From the NCBI GenBank assembly GCA_030592025.1, contig JAUUZX010000027.1, positions 1 through 9,271 on the forward strand: a stretch of DNA of 9,271 nucleotides. Direction: 5' to 3'. A program made the position numbers and the translations under genes. Positions within the stretch are counted from its first letter, which is position 1; every line of letters begins with the position of its first letter. Positions 1 through 5,305 of the stretch are shown piece after piece. Below the pieces are notes generated by a model. It saw only the letters and a program-made list of their open reading frames with translations, searched no databases and had not been told where the DNA came from. Source of the DNA: a bacterium. GTDB taxonomy: Bacteria; Krumholzibacteriota; Krumholzibacteria; LZORAL124-64-63.

Positions 1-123
1 CTCCGTCACGGGTCATCGGCGGGCGCGGCGAGGAACGGGAAGGAACGTCGGGGAAGGGGCCGGTCGGAAGGGATGGCGCAGGGCAGCGGGGGCTCGTTCG
101 ACCCGTCAGAAGGCTTTTTGCAA

Positions 124-144
124 CCCCCGCCGATGCTGCGGGGG
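124..144 (-). terminator. Possible terminator hairpin after the barrel-protein gene
   Basis: Just past the stop at 151, the minus strand reads CCCCCGC, a 7-nt loop, then GCGGGGG: a perfect 7-bp GC stem. It is followed by TTGCAAAAAGCC rather than a clean run of U, so this is a weak or Rho-assisted intrinsic terminator at best. Its place directly behind the last gene of the unit supports the call. I see no gene in the rest of 1-150. Confidence 0.45.
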
Positions 145-150
145 CAAATC

Positions 151-1050
151 TCACTCCGAGTCGGGACCGGCGAGGCCAATGCCGTCATCACGGCTACCGT
201 CGAAGCGCACTGACAGCGCGCCGTACCAGACGGAGGAGCGATGGCTCTCGTCCTCGAACTCGTAACGTGCCCGCAGGCCCACGGAGCCCACGTCACCCCA
301 GGGCACCCAGAAGGCGGCCCCCACGATCTGGCTGCGGCGGCCGTCCCGGTCCTCCAGGTCGTAGCCGAAGGTCAGACGCGAACCGCGCCCCCGGTACCAG
401 GCCCACTCGGCGCCCACCTGGAAGCCGTTGGGGAACGCCGTGTCCGCGAGGACATCACCGGTGGCGTCCAGGTGCGCCAGGTAGCCGCCCTGGAGCCAGA
501 GGTAGCTCCCGGCGCCGAGTTCCAACCCACGCCGCAATTGCAACCTCAGGGGCAGGCTCGTCGACGAGAAGGGGTAGGCCCGGTTGGAACCCGACGGCAG
601 CCCGAGGGCCACGCCATAGCGCCAGGAACTCAGCGACGGCAAGGCCACGGCTCCGGTGGCCCCGACCTCGAGGTGGCCGAACTCGCTGGTGATGGTCTCC
701 CCCGGCCAGTTAGGAGCGGTCTCGCTGCCCAGCACCTCGGGCCAGCGCTCCCCCAGGGGGAGCTTGGCCGTGTCCAGGCGCAGGTAGGAGGTGCGCAGGA
801 ACCAGGTCGAGCGGGCGCCGGCGGGCAGCACGACGGTCAGGCCGACGCGGTTGACGGCCCAGCGGGTGTCCCCGTCGTCGAAGCGTTCCAGGTCCAGGAT
901 GAGGGCCTGACGGGAGGTCGAATCGGCTGACGTGAACCAGGGGATCGGGTCCAGGTGGGGCATCTGGGCGACGGCGGCACCGGCGCACCCCACGGCCAAC
1001 GCCATCGCCAGCAACGCTGCCCCTGTGCGGCCATGGAGCAGGGAGGTCAC
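151..1050 (-). CDS. Exported outer-membrane beta-barrel-like protein, function unknown
   Basis: A 299-residue protein. Residues 1-28 form a signal peptide with a hydrophobic core (AALLAMALAV) and an AVA/Q cleavage site. The mature part is rich in short alternating polar/aromatic strands joined by glycine- and aspartate-rich turns, for example around WYGALSVRF near the end, as expected for a small outer-membrane beta barrel. A Cys at residue 22 sits in AVGC, a poor lipobox, so lipoprotein processing is possible but less likely. I do not recognise the family. The chosen start is a GTG at 1050 that shares GTGA with the stop of the upstream gene, which implies translational coupling; no Shine-Dalgarno is visible. 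The frame stays open upstream to 1206, but that extension only shadows the neighbouring gene and would put the signal peptide inside the protein. The last strand is followed by an acidic tail of about 15 residues, so the protein lacks the usual terminal aromatic residue. Confidence 0.8.
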   Translation of the reverse strand: MTSLLHGRTGAALLAMALAVGCAGAAVAQMPHLDPIPWFTSADSTSRQALILDLERFDDGDTRWAVNRVGLTVVLPAGARSTWFLRTSYLRLDTAKLPLGERWPEVLGSETAPNWPGETITSEFGHLEVGATGAVALPSLSSWRYGVALGLPSGSNRAYPFSSTSLPLRLQLRRGLELGAGSYLWLQGGYLAHLDATGDVLADTAFPNGFQVGAEWAWYRGRGSRLTFGYDLEDRDGRRSQIVGAAFWVPWGDVGSVGLRARYEFEDESHRSSVWYGALSVRFDGSRDDGIGLAGPDSE

Positions 1051-1661
1051 CGGGGGGCCTGTTCGATCAAGCGCACGACACCGGCCTCGCCGAAGTAGCA
1101 CTTGATGATCTTGCGACCGCCGGGCAGATCTTCCTTGGCCACGACCACGCCGCAATCCTCCCACGCCAGGTGGTGGACGCACTGGCCGACCTCGTAGGTC
1201 TGCCACGGTCGGTAGGGTTCCGCTGCGGACGGGTCCAGGGCCGCCAGCTTGGCGGCGTACTCGGCGATGGGTTCCGCCGGCTCCGCCGGGGCCTTGTCAC
1301 CGTCGGTACGGTCCGGAGTCGAAGGAGTGGCGGGGGCGGTCGCCTCCGGCGCGGTTCCCATCCCCTCCCTCGAGGCCATCATGTCGGCGGGGCTGTCCCA
1401 GGGCATGTCCGGAGTCGGAGTCTCGGGCGGGGCCACCGGTGCAGCGGCCTCGGGCGCCGTCTCGTCGGGGCTCTTCTCGTTCTCGCTCTCCGCAGCGTCC
1501 TTGCCCTTATTCTCGCCGAGGGAACCCTCGAGCTTGGGCAGGAAGCCCTGGCACTGGGGGCAACGGAACCACACGACACCGTCGTCGTCTCCATCACCGG
1601 TGGGGACGACTTCCATCTCGAGGTACTGTTTGCAGACGGAACAGAACTGTCTGGACTTCAC
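1047..1661 (-). CDS. Zinc-ribbon protein with disordered linker and C-terminal Tudor/DUF3553-like domain
   Basis: A 204-residue, probably cytoplasmic protein (no signal peptide or membrane segment) in three parts. Residues 1-40 carry two CxxC knuckles (Cys7/Cys10 and Cys34/Cys37), a classic zinc ribbon. Residues about 45-148 are low-complexity, rich in Ala, Pro, Glu, Asp and Thr, and probably disordered. Residues about 155-200 resemble small SH3/Tudor-like beta domains such as DUF3553 or the UvrD/PcrA C-terminus: VGQCVHHLAWEDCGVVV, then a Gly-Gly turn, then KCYFGEAGVVRLIE. That resemblance is from memory of the pattern and not a search. Such domains often contact RNA polymerase or nucleic acid, so a role in transcription or translation is a reasonable guess only. 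The start is GTG at 1661 with GGAG five bases upstream. It lies 37 nt after the 59-residue protein, another Cys-rich gene, and overlaps the barrel gene by 4 nt, so the three look co-transcribed. Confidence 0.8.
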   Translation of the reverse strand: MKSRQFCSVCKQYLEMEVVPTGDGDDDGVVWFRCPQCQGFLPKLEGSLGENKGKDAAESENEKSPDETAPEAAAPVAPPETPTPDMPWDSPADMMASREGMGTAPEATAPATPSTPDRTDGDKAPAEPAEPIAEYAAKLAALDPSAAEPYRPWQTYEVGQCVHHLAWEDCGVVVAKEDLPGGRKIIKCYFGEAGVVRLIEQAPR

Positions 1662-1698
1662 GATGTCTCCGCACCGGTCAAGCCGTGCCCCTCCATCC

Positions 1699-1878
1699 TC
1701 AGGGCAGGGTGCGGCAACAATCGTCGGCGTCGCGTTTGCTGAGGAATCGCATGCCGCAAACGAGGCACTTGTTGGGACCGTCGATCCGGCCTTCGACTTC
1801 CGCCTTGTTCAACAGGCGTTCGTACTTCACGAAACTCTCGTCGCGAACCAGAATGCCATCATCCTTGACGCTGGCCAT
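1699..1878 (-). CDS. 59-residue zinc-ribbon-like small protein
   Basis: This small gene is well supported by its translation signals. AAGGAGG at 1884-1890 lies five bases before ATG 1878, and the frame runs to TGA at 1699-1701. The product has a charged N-terminal half (MASVKDDGILVRDESFVKYE at its start) with a likely amphipathic helix, then KCLVCGMRF (Cys38, Cys41) and DDCC (Cys54, Cys55). That gives four Cys in a CxxC plus CC arrangement that could bind one zinc ion. No signal peptide is present, so it should be cytoplasmic. I do not recognise a family. It is first gene after the promoter at 1977-2005 and is followed 37 nt later by a second zinc-ribbon protein, which suggests the two act in the same process. 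Codon usage matches the neighbouring genes. Confidence 0.78.
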   Translation of the reverse strand: MASVKDDGILVRDESFVKYERLLNKAEVEGRIDGPNKCLVCGMRFLSKRDADDCCRTLP

Positions 1879-1883
1879 CGGCT

Positions 1884-1890
1884 CCTCCTT
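1884..1890 (-). promoter_or_regulatory. Ribosome binding site of the 59-residue protein
   Basis: AAGGAGG matches the consensus Shine-Dalgarno and sits five bases before ATG 1878. It is the main reason to accept this very short gene. Confidence 0.8.
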
Positions 1891-1916
1891 GGCTCAGTAC
1901 TCCGTTCGTCGTGGCG

Positions 1917-1942
1917 CGTTCCGATCGGAACGTTCCGACCGG
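1917..1942 (-). promoter_or_regulatory. Overlapping palindromes in the leader, possible operator or RNA element
   Basis: Two perfect palindromes overlap here: CGTTCCGATCGGAACG (1917-1932) and TCGGAACGTTCCGA (1925-1938). The second extends to 1921-1942 with one mismatched pair. The effect is three alternating copies of GTTCCGA (forward, inverted, forward) in 21 bp. They lie downstream of the predicted promoter and about 40 nt before the 59-residue gene. They could bind a dimeric repressor as a roadblock, or fold in the mRNA as two mutually exclusive hairpins. The spacing does not match the LexA boxes I know. Confidence 0.5.
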
Positions 1943-1976
1943 ACCCTTGGGGCGCACCTTCTCACGACAACGCCGC

Positions 1977-2005
1977 ATGGTAGCGGATCACCGGACGCGA
2001 GTCAA
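1977..2005 (-). promoter_or_regulatory. Sigma-70-type promoter for the zinc-ribbon/barrel unit
   Basis: On the minus strand TTGACT (2000-2005) is followed after exactly 17 nt by TACCAT (1977-1982). The predicted transcription start is near 1970, giving a leader of about 90 nt that contains the palindromes at 1917-1942. No other good promoter is seen between the exonuclease stop at 2034 and ATG 1878. Confidence 0.6.
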
Positions 2006-2033
2006 CCGGGTCGGTCCGATTTTAAGAAGGGGG

Positions 2034-2873
2034 TCAGGATTCGGCGGCGAGAGCCGCGAGATCCTCGTCGTCACGGGCGGCCATGATCTCCTCGACGCGC
2101 ATGAGGTCGGCCAGGTCGCCGAGCCCCAGATCCTGGGCCGAGGCGAGGGCCTCCAGGAGGACGCCGGCGGTGGCCTCGGCATCGGCCGCCGCGCGGTGGG
2201 GGTTGTCGTGCTCGATGCCGAAGTGCTCCGACAGGTCCACCAGGCTGCGGCTGGCCAGGTCCGGCCAAAGCTGACGCGAGAGCTGCAGCGTGCAGAGTCC
2301 GGTCACGGCCGGACGGGCCAGCCCGCGACGTGCGAACTCCCAGCGCAGGAAAGGCAGGTCGAAGCGGATGTCATGGGCGACGAAGACCCGGTCGTCCAGC
2401 AGCGCGAAAAGGTCCGCGGCGATGTCCGAGAAGGTCGGGGCGCCGGTCAGGTCGCGGTTGCGGATGCCCGTCAGCCGCGCCACCCAGGGCGGGATGGTCC
2501 GGTCGGTCCACACGAGGGTCTCGTAGGTCTCGACGACGAGGCCGCCGCGCACGATGGCCACGCCCACCTCGATGATCTCGTCGACGCCGATCACGCTGCC
2601 AGTGGTTTCCAGGTCAACCACGGCGAAGGTCGTGTCGTCGAGGGCGCGGCTGAGGAAGTCGCCGTCCACCACTGCCCAGCGGTTGTCGTGGGTGCGGACG
2701 AAGCGGTCGTCACTGCCCAGCAGGGCGCGCACGACCACCTGGGTCTCGGGCATCTCGTGCCGACGGGCGCCAAAGAGATGCCGCGCCACGGCCGAGGTCG
2801 GCCGGGGCTTGGGCTGGGCAAGGAGGAACCCGTGCGCAAGGGTGCGCAATTCCTGAAGTTCTCGGGTGAACAT
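2034..2873 (-). CDS. DEDDh 3'-5' exonuclease (DnaQ/Pol III epsilon-like) with N-terminal winged-helix-like domain
   Basis: A 279-residue protein predicted to remove nucleotides from DNA 3' ends in the cytoplasm. The exonuclease fold spans about residues 80-245. Exo I is FAVVDLETTG (Asp87, Glu89), Exo II is FVAHDIRFD (Asp172), and Exo III is HRAAADA (His226, Asp231), so all catalytic residues of the DEDDh class are present. Residues about 1-70 are an extra helical region ending in VVVRALLGSDDRFVRT and a short strand NRWAVVD. This looks like a winged helix, somewhat like the HARE-HTH type, and may guide DNA binding; that is inference. A C-terminal acidic helix (about 250-279) follows. There is no polymerase, GIY-YIG or helicase part, so it is more likely a stand-alone repair or turnover nuclease than the replicative proofreader. 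The ATG at 2873 has no Shine-Dalgarno and lies only 7 nt after a strong -10 box, suggesting a leaderless mRNA. Confidence 0.88.
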   Translation of the reverse strand: MFTRELQELRTLAHGFLLAQPKPRPTSAVARHLFGARRHEMPETQVVVRALLGSDDRFVRTHDNRWAVVDGDFLSRALDDTTFAVVDLETTGSVIGVDEIIEVGVAIVRGGLVVETYETLVWTDRTIPPWVARLTGIRNRDLTGAPTFSDIAADLFALLDDRVFVAHDIRFDLPFLRWEFARRGLARPAVTGLCTLQLSRQLWPDLASRSLVDLSEHFGIEHDNPHRAAADAEATAGVLLEALASAQDLGLGDLADLMRVEEIMAARDDEDLAALAAES

Positions 2874-2880
2874 GGTGATG

Positions 2881-2910
2881 AGTATACCACGGGGCGCACC
2901 GGACGGTCAA
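2881..2910 (-). promoter_or_regulatory. Strong promoter placed for a leaderless exonuclease mRNA
   Basis: TTGACC (2905-2910) and TATACT (2881-2886) are separated by 18 nt, close to sigma-70 consensus. Only CATCACC separates the -10 box from the ATG at 2871-2873, so transcription should begin at or next to the A of the start codon. The -35 box contains the TGA stop of the upstream gene (2907-2909). Confidence 0.65.
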
Positions 2911-3755
2911 TCGAGCCCGCCCAGGACCGGCTTCGCCCCCGTGCCGTAGCCGACGAGTTCCATGATCTCGACCCGCACCTGGGCGGGTGGATCGCGGAAG
3001 CGGCGGCTCGGCGGATCGAGGCGGGACTCGGCCCGGACCCGCTCCGCCACGTAGATGAGGCCGAGGAAGGGCGCGGCCGCATTCACGGCCACCGAGATCT
3101 CGCGCCGGGCGGTCTGGATGACCCGGCCGGCGGGCATGTCGGCGATGGTGGTGTCGGTGGCGGTCAGGACCAGCTGCTCGCACAGGAGCTCACGCCCCTC
3201 GATGACCCGCGTCGTCGGCGAACCGGTCTCCACGGTGTCGGCCAGGAATTCGTCCTCGAGGGAGGCCGCGATCAGGGGGTTCCCCCGCAATTGCTCCAGG
3301 GTCAGGACCGTCGCCCGACCATCCCGCCACTGGTGGGCCTCGATCACCGCGTCCAGCAGGCTCCCCCGCCGGTCCGTCAGGGACGGTCTCACCCGCAGGC
3401 GCACGCCGTCCTCGGCCACGGGCACCCTGGTGCCGTCCTCCATCTCGCCCAGGGGCAGGATCTCCAGGATCCAGGGGGCGCCGGGCCCCGCACCGTCGCG
3501 ACCGAGGCAGGCCAGGCGGGTAAGCCCGTGCTCGCGGCGGCCGCCGGCCATGACCTGGGTGCGGTAGTCCACCCAGGCGCCCTCCTCCAGACGCAGCGGC
3601 AGTTCGGGCTGACGCCAGAGGGTGAAGACGTCCAGGGCCATCGACGGCCCGGCCGACAGCAACAACGCCGCGACGACGACCAACGCCAAACGCCGGTCGC
3701 CGCCTCGCCGCCGCAGCGGTCGGCTAGTGTTTGATCTTTTCCCAGTAGGTCGCAT
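2907..3755 (-). CDS. Exported protein of unknown function
   Basis: A 282-residue protein with a basic N-terminus (PLRRRGGDRR), a hydrophobic core (LALVVVAALLLSAG) and a likely signal peptidase I site SMA/LD after residue 40. The mature part of about 240 residues looks beta-rich with no membrane segment, no lipobox and no Cys pair arrangement I recognise. It contains repeated short strands such as WILEILPLGEMEDG and GRVIQTARREISVAV, reminiscent of soluble periplasmic or secreted beta-sandwich domains. No function can be assigned. The ATG at 3755 lies 32 nt inside the end of the selenoprotein gene, and no strong Shine-Dalgarno is near it (AGGAG lies about 20 nt upstream), so translation is probably coupled to that gene. 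A start further inside, at one of the TTG codons before the hydrophobic core, cannot be excluded but would shorten the basic region. The coupling suggests the protein works alongside the upstream metallophosphatase-cytochrome in the periplasm. Confidence 0.75.
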   Translation of the reverse strand: MRPTGKRSNTSRPLRRRGGDRRLALVVVAALLLSAGPSMALDVFTLWRQPELPLRLEEGAWVDYRTQVMAGGRREHGLTRLACLGRDGAGPGAPWILEILPLGEMEDGTRVPVAEDGVRLRVRPSLTDRRGSLLDAVIEAHQWRDGRATVLTLEQLRGNPLIAASLEDEFLADTVETGSPTTRVIEGRELLCEQLVLTATDTTIADMPAGRVIQTARREISVAVNAAAPFLGLIYVAERVRAESRLDPPSRRFRDPPAQVRVEIMELVGYGTGAKPVLGGLD

Positions 3756-5100
3756 AGTCGAAATTCGGGCTGTTCTCCTGGTCGTGGCAACGCACGCACG
3801 AATCCTTGGCCTGGGCCCCCCACGCCCCGTCGCGATCGTGCTCCGTGCCGTAGCCGTGGCACGCCTCGCACTGGACGTTCACCAGCCGGTTGTAGGGACT
3901 CTTGTCCGAGTAGCCGTTGTGGTGCTGGAAGCCGGTCGTGTGACAGACCAGGCACTCGGGCTCGAAGGACTGCCCCTTGCGCCGCAACGTGGCGAAGGCC
4001 TGGCGATGGGGGGTCGACGCGTAGGCCCGCCAGGCGTCCTCGTGGCAGGACTTGCAGGCGCGGTCACCCATGAAGTTCTCCCGCTTGGAACCCTGGTTCC
4101 TCGGGAACGCCGCCCGCTTGGCTTCCTTGAAGGCCAGGAGCGCGACCTTGTGGTCCGCGACCCGCTGCAGGATCTCCTCGTCATCGGCGATCTTGTCGTT
4201 CAGTTGGGTGATGGTCACGTCGACGGCCATGACCTTGCCGTCACTGTCGCGCACGAAGATATCGGCGCGGCCGATCTGTTGGCCCTCGTAGGCCGACGAC
4301 AGCACGATGACGTCGTCCACCACGCGCTCGTGCCGGGAGCCCTTGTAGGTGTGGCCCATCACGACCACGTCGATGCCCCTCACCTCGCGCAGAACGGTTT
4401 CGGTGACGCCGTCACCCAGGTGGCCCAGCAGGATGATCGTGTCCGCTTCCTTGCGCAGGCGCGGCAGGAGTTCGCGCAGGGTCGCCACCGGATCGGCGAC
4501 CTCGAACGCCGCGTCGCCCGCAGCCATGGTGATGATGCGCTTCTTGGGATCGAGCACGCTCACGATGCCGAAGCGGATGCCGCCCCGTTCCAGCACCAGG
4601 TACTCGGGCACGATGAGCTCGTCCCCCACGCGCACGTTGGCGCTGGTGAAGGGCAGGCCGTGGGTCTCCATCATCTCGTGGAGGAACGCGAGTCCGTAGT
4701 TGAGGTCGCGCTCACCCAGCCCGATGGCGTCGGGACCGAGATCCCCCGTTACCTCGCACAGGAACTCGGTCTGCATCTTCTCGTTCTTGTTCCGCTTCCC
4801 GAACAGATCGCCGCCGTCCAGCATCAGGACCGGCACGCCTTCGTTCCAGACAGCTTCCATATAGGTGGCCCTCCGGGCCAACCCGCCACGCTTGTTGGTC
4901 TTTCAGCCGCAGGGTTCGATCTTGCCCTTCACGTCGGTCATGAAGAGGAGGGTGACGGGCTGCCAGGCCCCGTCCTCGGAGGCGTCGACGGCGGGCTGGG
5001 CCGTCGCTGTTCCGGACGCCGCCAACATCAGCAGGGCGATGAGGACGGTCAGCAGGGCGGGACGAGCCCCGTCGTGTCCGCGGGCTTCACGCTCGGTCAT
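3724..5100 (-). CDS. Candidate selenoprotein: metallophosphatase-like domain fused to tetrahaem cytochrome c, Sec encoded by in-frame TGA 4903-4905
   Basis: Read as one frame, this encodes 458 residues with Sec at position 66. Residues 1-34 are a signal peptide (core LLTVLIALLMLAASG, site ATA/Q). A calcineurin/5'-nucleotidase-like fold follows: LLFMTDVKGK (Asp56), IEPCG-Sec (Cys64, Sec66), GGLARRA, MLDGGD (Asp95, Asp98), GLGERDL (127-133), LLGHLGDG (His227) and VVMGHTYK (His250). The C-terminal part has four haem c sites: CKSCH 349-353, CLVCH 383-387, CEACH 411-415 and CVRCH 435-439, and ends near SPNFDYATYWEKIKH. Relatives I recall carry EPCGC with GG and RR downstream, so the TGA replaces a Cys. 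Neither half works alone: the first is a signal peptide plus one strand, and the second needs export for haem attachment but has no signal. A SECIS-like hairpin follows the TGA. ATG 5100 has GGGAAAGG seven bases upstream. Several usual metal ligands are changed (Lys for His in TDVKG, ERD for NHE, TYK for THx), so phosphatase activity is doubtful; a redox role is inferred. A recent nonsense mutation or sequencing error is the alternative. Confidence 0.8.
4863..4884 (-). promoter_or_regulatory. Bacterial SECIS-like hairpin downstream of the in-frame UGA
   Basis: Counting from the first base after the TGA, bases 19-40 fold as GGG, bulged U, UGGCCC, loop GGA, GGGCCA, CCU. This gives a six-pair upper stem, one bulged U and three lower pairs (the last G-U). 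The apical loop begins with G and lies 28 nt from the UGA. The published bacterial SECIS model asks for a G in the first two loop bases and a 16-37 nt distance, and E. coli fdhF also has a bulged U. A competing fold pairs GUGGC (14-18) with GCCAC (34-38). Folding was done by eye. Confidence 0.6.
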
Positions 5101-5165
5101 GTGGAAACCTTTCCCGGTGGTGGATCTGTTGTGCCGCCGGCGACCGGACAGGTCGACCGACGGAC

Positions 5166-5208
5166 GGGAACCGCCGGTACCAACACCTGAGGCCGGTGCC
5201 GGGTTCCC
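5166..5208 (-). promoter_or_regulatory. Leader hairpin at the 5' end of the selenoprotein mRNA
   Basis: GGGAACC (5202-5208) and GGTTCCC (5166-5172) on the minus strand are perfect inverted repeats. Inside them CGG and ACC pair with GGT and CCG across one mismatch and a 2-nt bulge, leaving a loop of about 13 nt. The hairpin would begin within a few bases of the predicted transcription start (about 5210) and lies 65 nt before the ATG. It may protect the mRNA 5' end or regulate it. No U tract follows, so it is not a terminator, and it matches no riboswitch I know. Confidence 0.45.
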
Positions 5209-5216
5209 ATCGGCAT

Positions 5217-5245
5217 ATAATACGGGCCCCGCCCGGCAGGAGCAA
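5217..5245 (-). promoter_or_regulatory. Promoter for the selenoprotein gene
   Basis: TTGCTC (5240-5245) lies 17 nt upstream of TATTAT (5217-5222), a good -10 box in an otherwise GC-rich stretch. It sits just beyond the HU terminator. Predicted start of transcription is near 5210, giving a leader of about 110 nt. Confidence 0.55.
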
Positions 5246-5263
5246 GATGGCGGAAATGACGAA

Positions 5264-5285
5264 GGGACGGCCGATGAGCCGTCCC
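5264..5285 (-). terminator. Terminator after the HU gene
   Basis: GGGACGGC, a 6-nt loop TCATCG, and GCCGTCCC form a perfect 8-bp stem 20 nt after the HU stop. The tail TTCGTCATTT is moderately U-rich. It separates HU from the selenoprotein promoter. Confidence 0.7.
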
Positions 5286-5305
5286 CTCTGTTCCAACGTG
5301 GGCAG

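Noticed and set aside
6..296. Minus-strand frame of 96 codons at the left edge
   Set aside because: Half of it overlaps the barrel gene in another frame, it contains the terminator-like hairpin, and its translation shows no domain or signal.
1051..1206. N-terminal extension of the barrel protein to 1206
   Set aside because: The extension is Arg/Gly-rich out-of-frame sequence of the upstream gene and would bury the signal peptide.
1917..1942. LexA/SOS operator
   Set aside because: The spacing of GTTC and GAAC units (0, 6 or 10 nt between them) does not fit the alphaproteobacterial GTTC-N7-GTTC or the Gram-positive GAAC-N4-GTTC boxes.
1911..3734. Long plus-strand open frame (607 codons), likewise 3622-5190, 5196-6560 and 6594-8654
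   Set aside because: These lie antisense to well-supported minus-strand genes, have Gly/Ala/Arg/His/Val-rich translations without recognisable domains, and are expected by-products of high GC third positions.
3724..4881. Stand-alone metallophosphatase-cytochrome starting at TTG 4881
   Set aside because: It would lack a signal peptide although it carries four haem c sites, would lose the first strand of the fold, and the same frame continues upstream across the TGA into an obvious signal peptide.
4903..4905. TGA reassigned to Trp or Gly across the whole genome
   Set aside because: Genes ending at 151, 1047, 1699, 2034 and 2907 all use TGA as their stop in sensible places, and the genome is GC-rich, unlike known TGA-recoding lineages.
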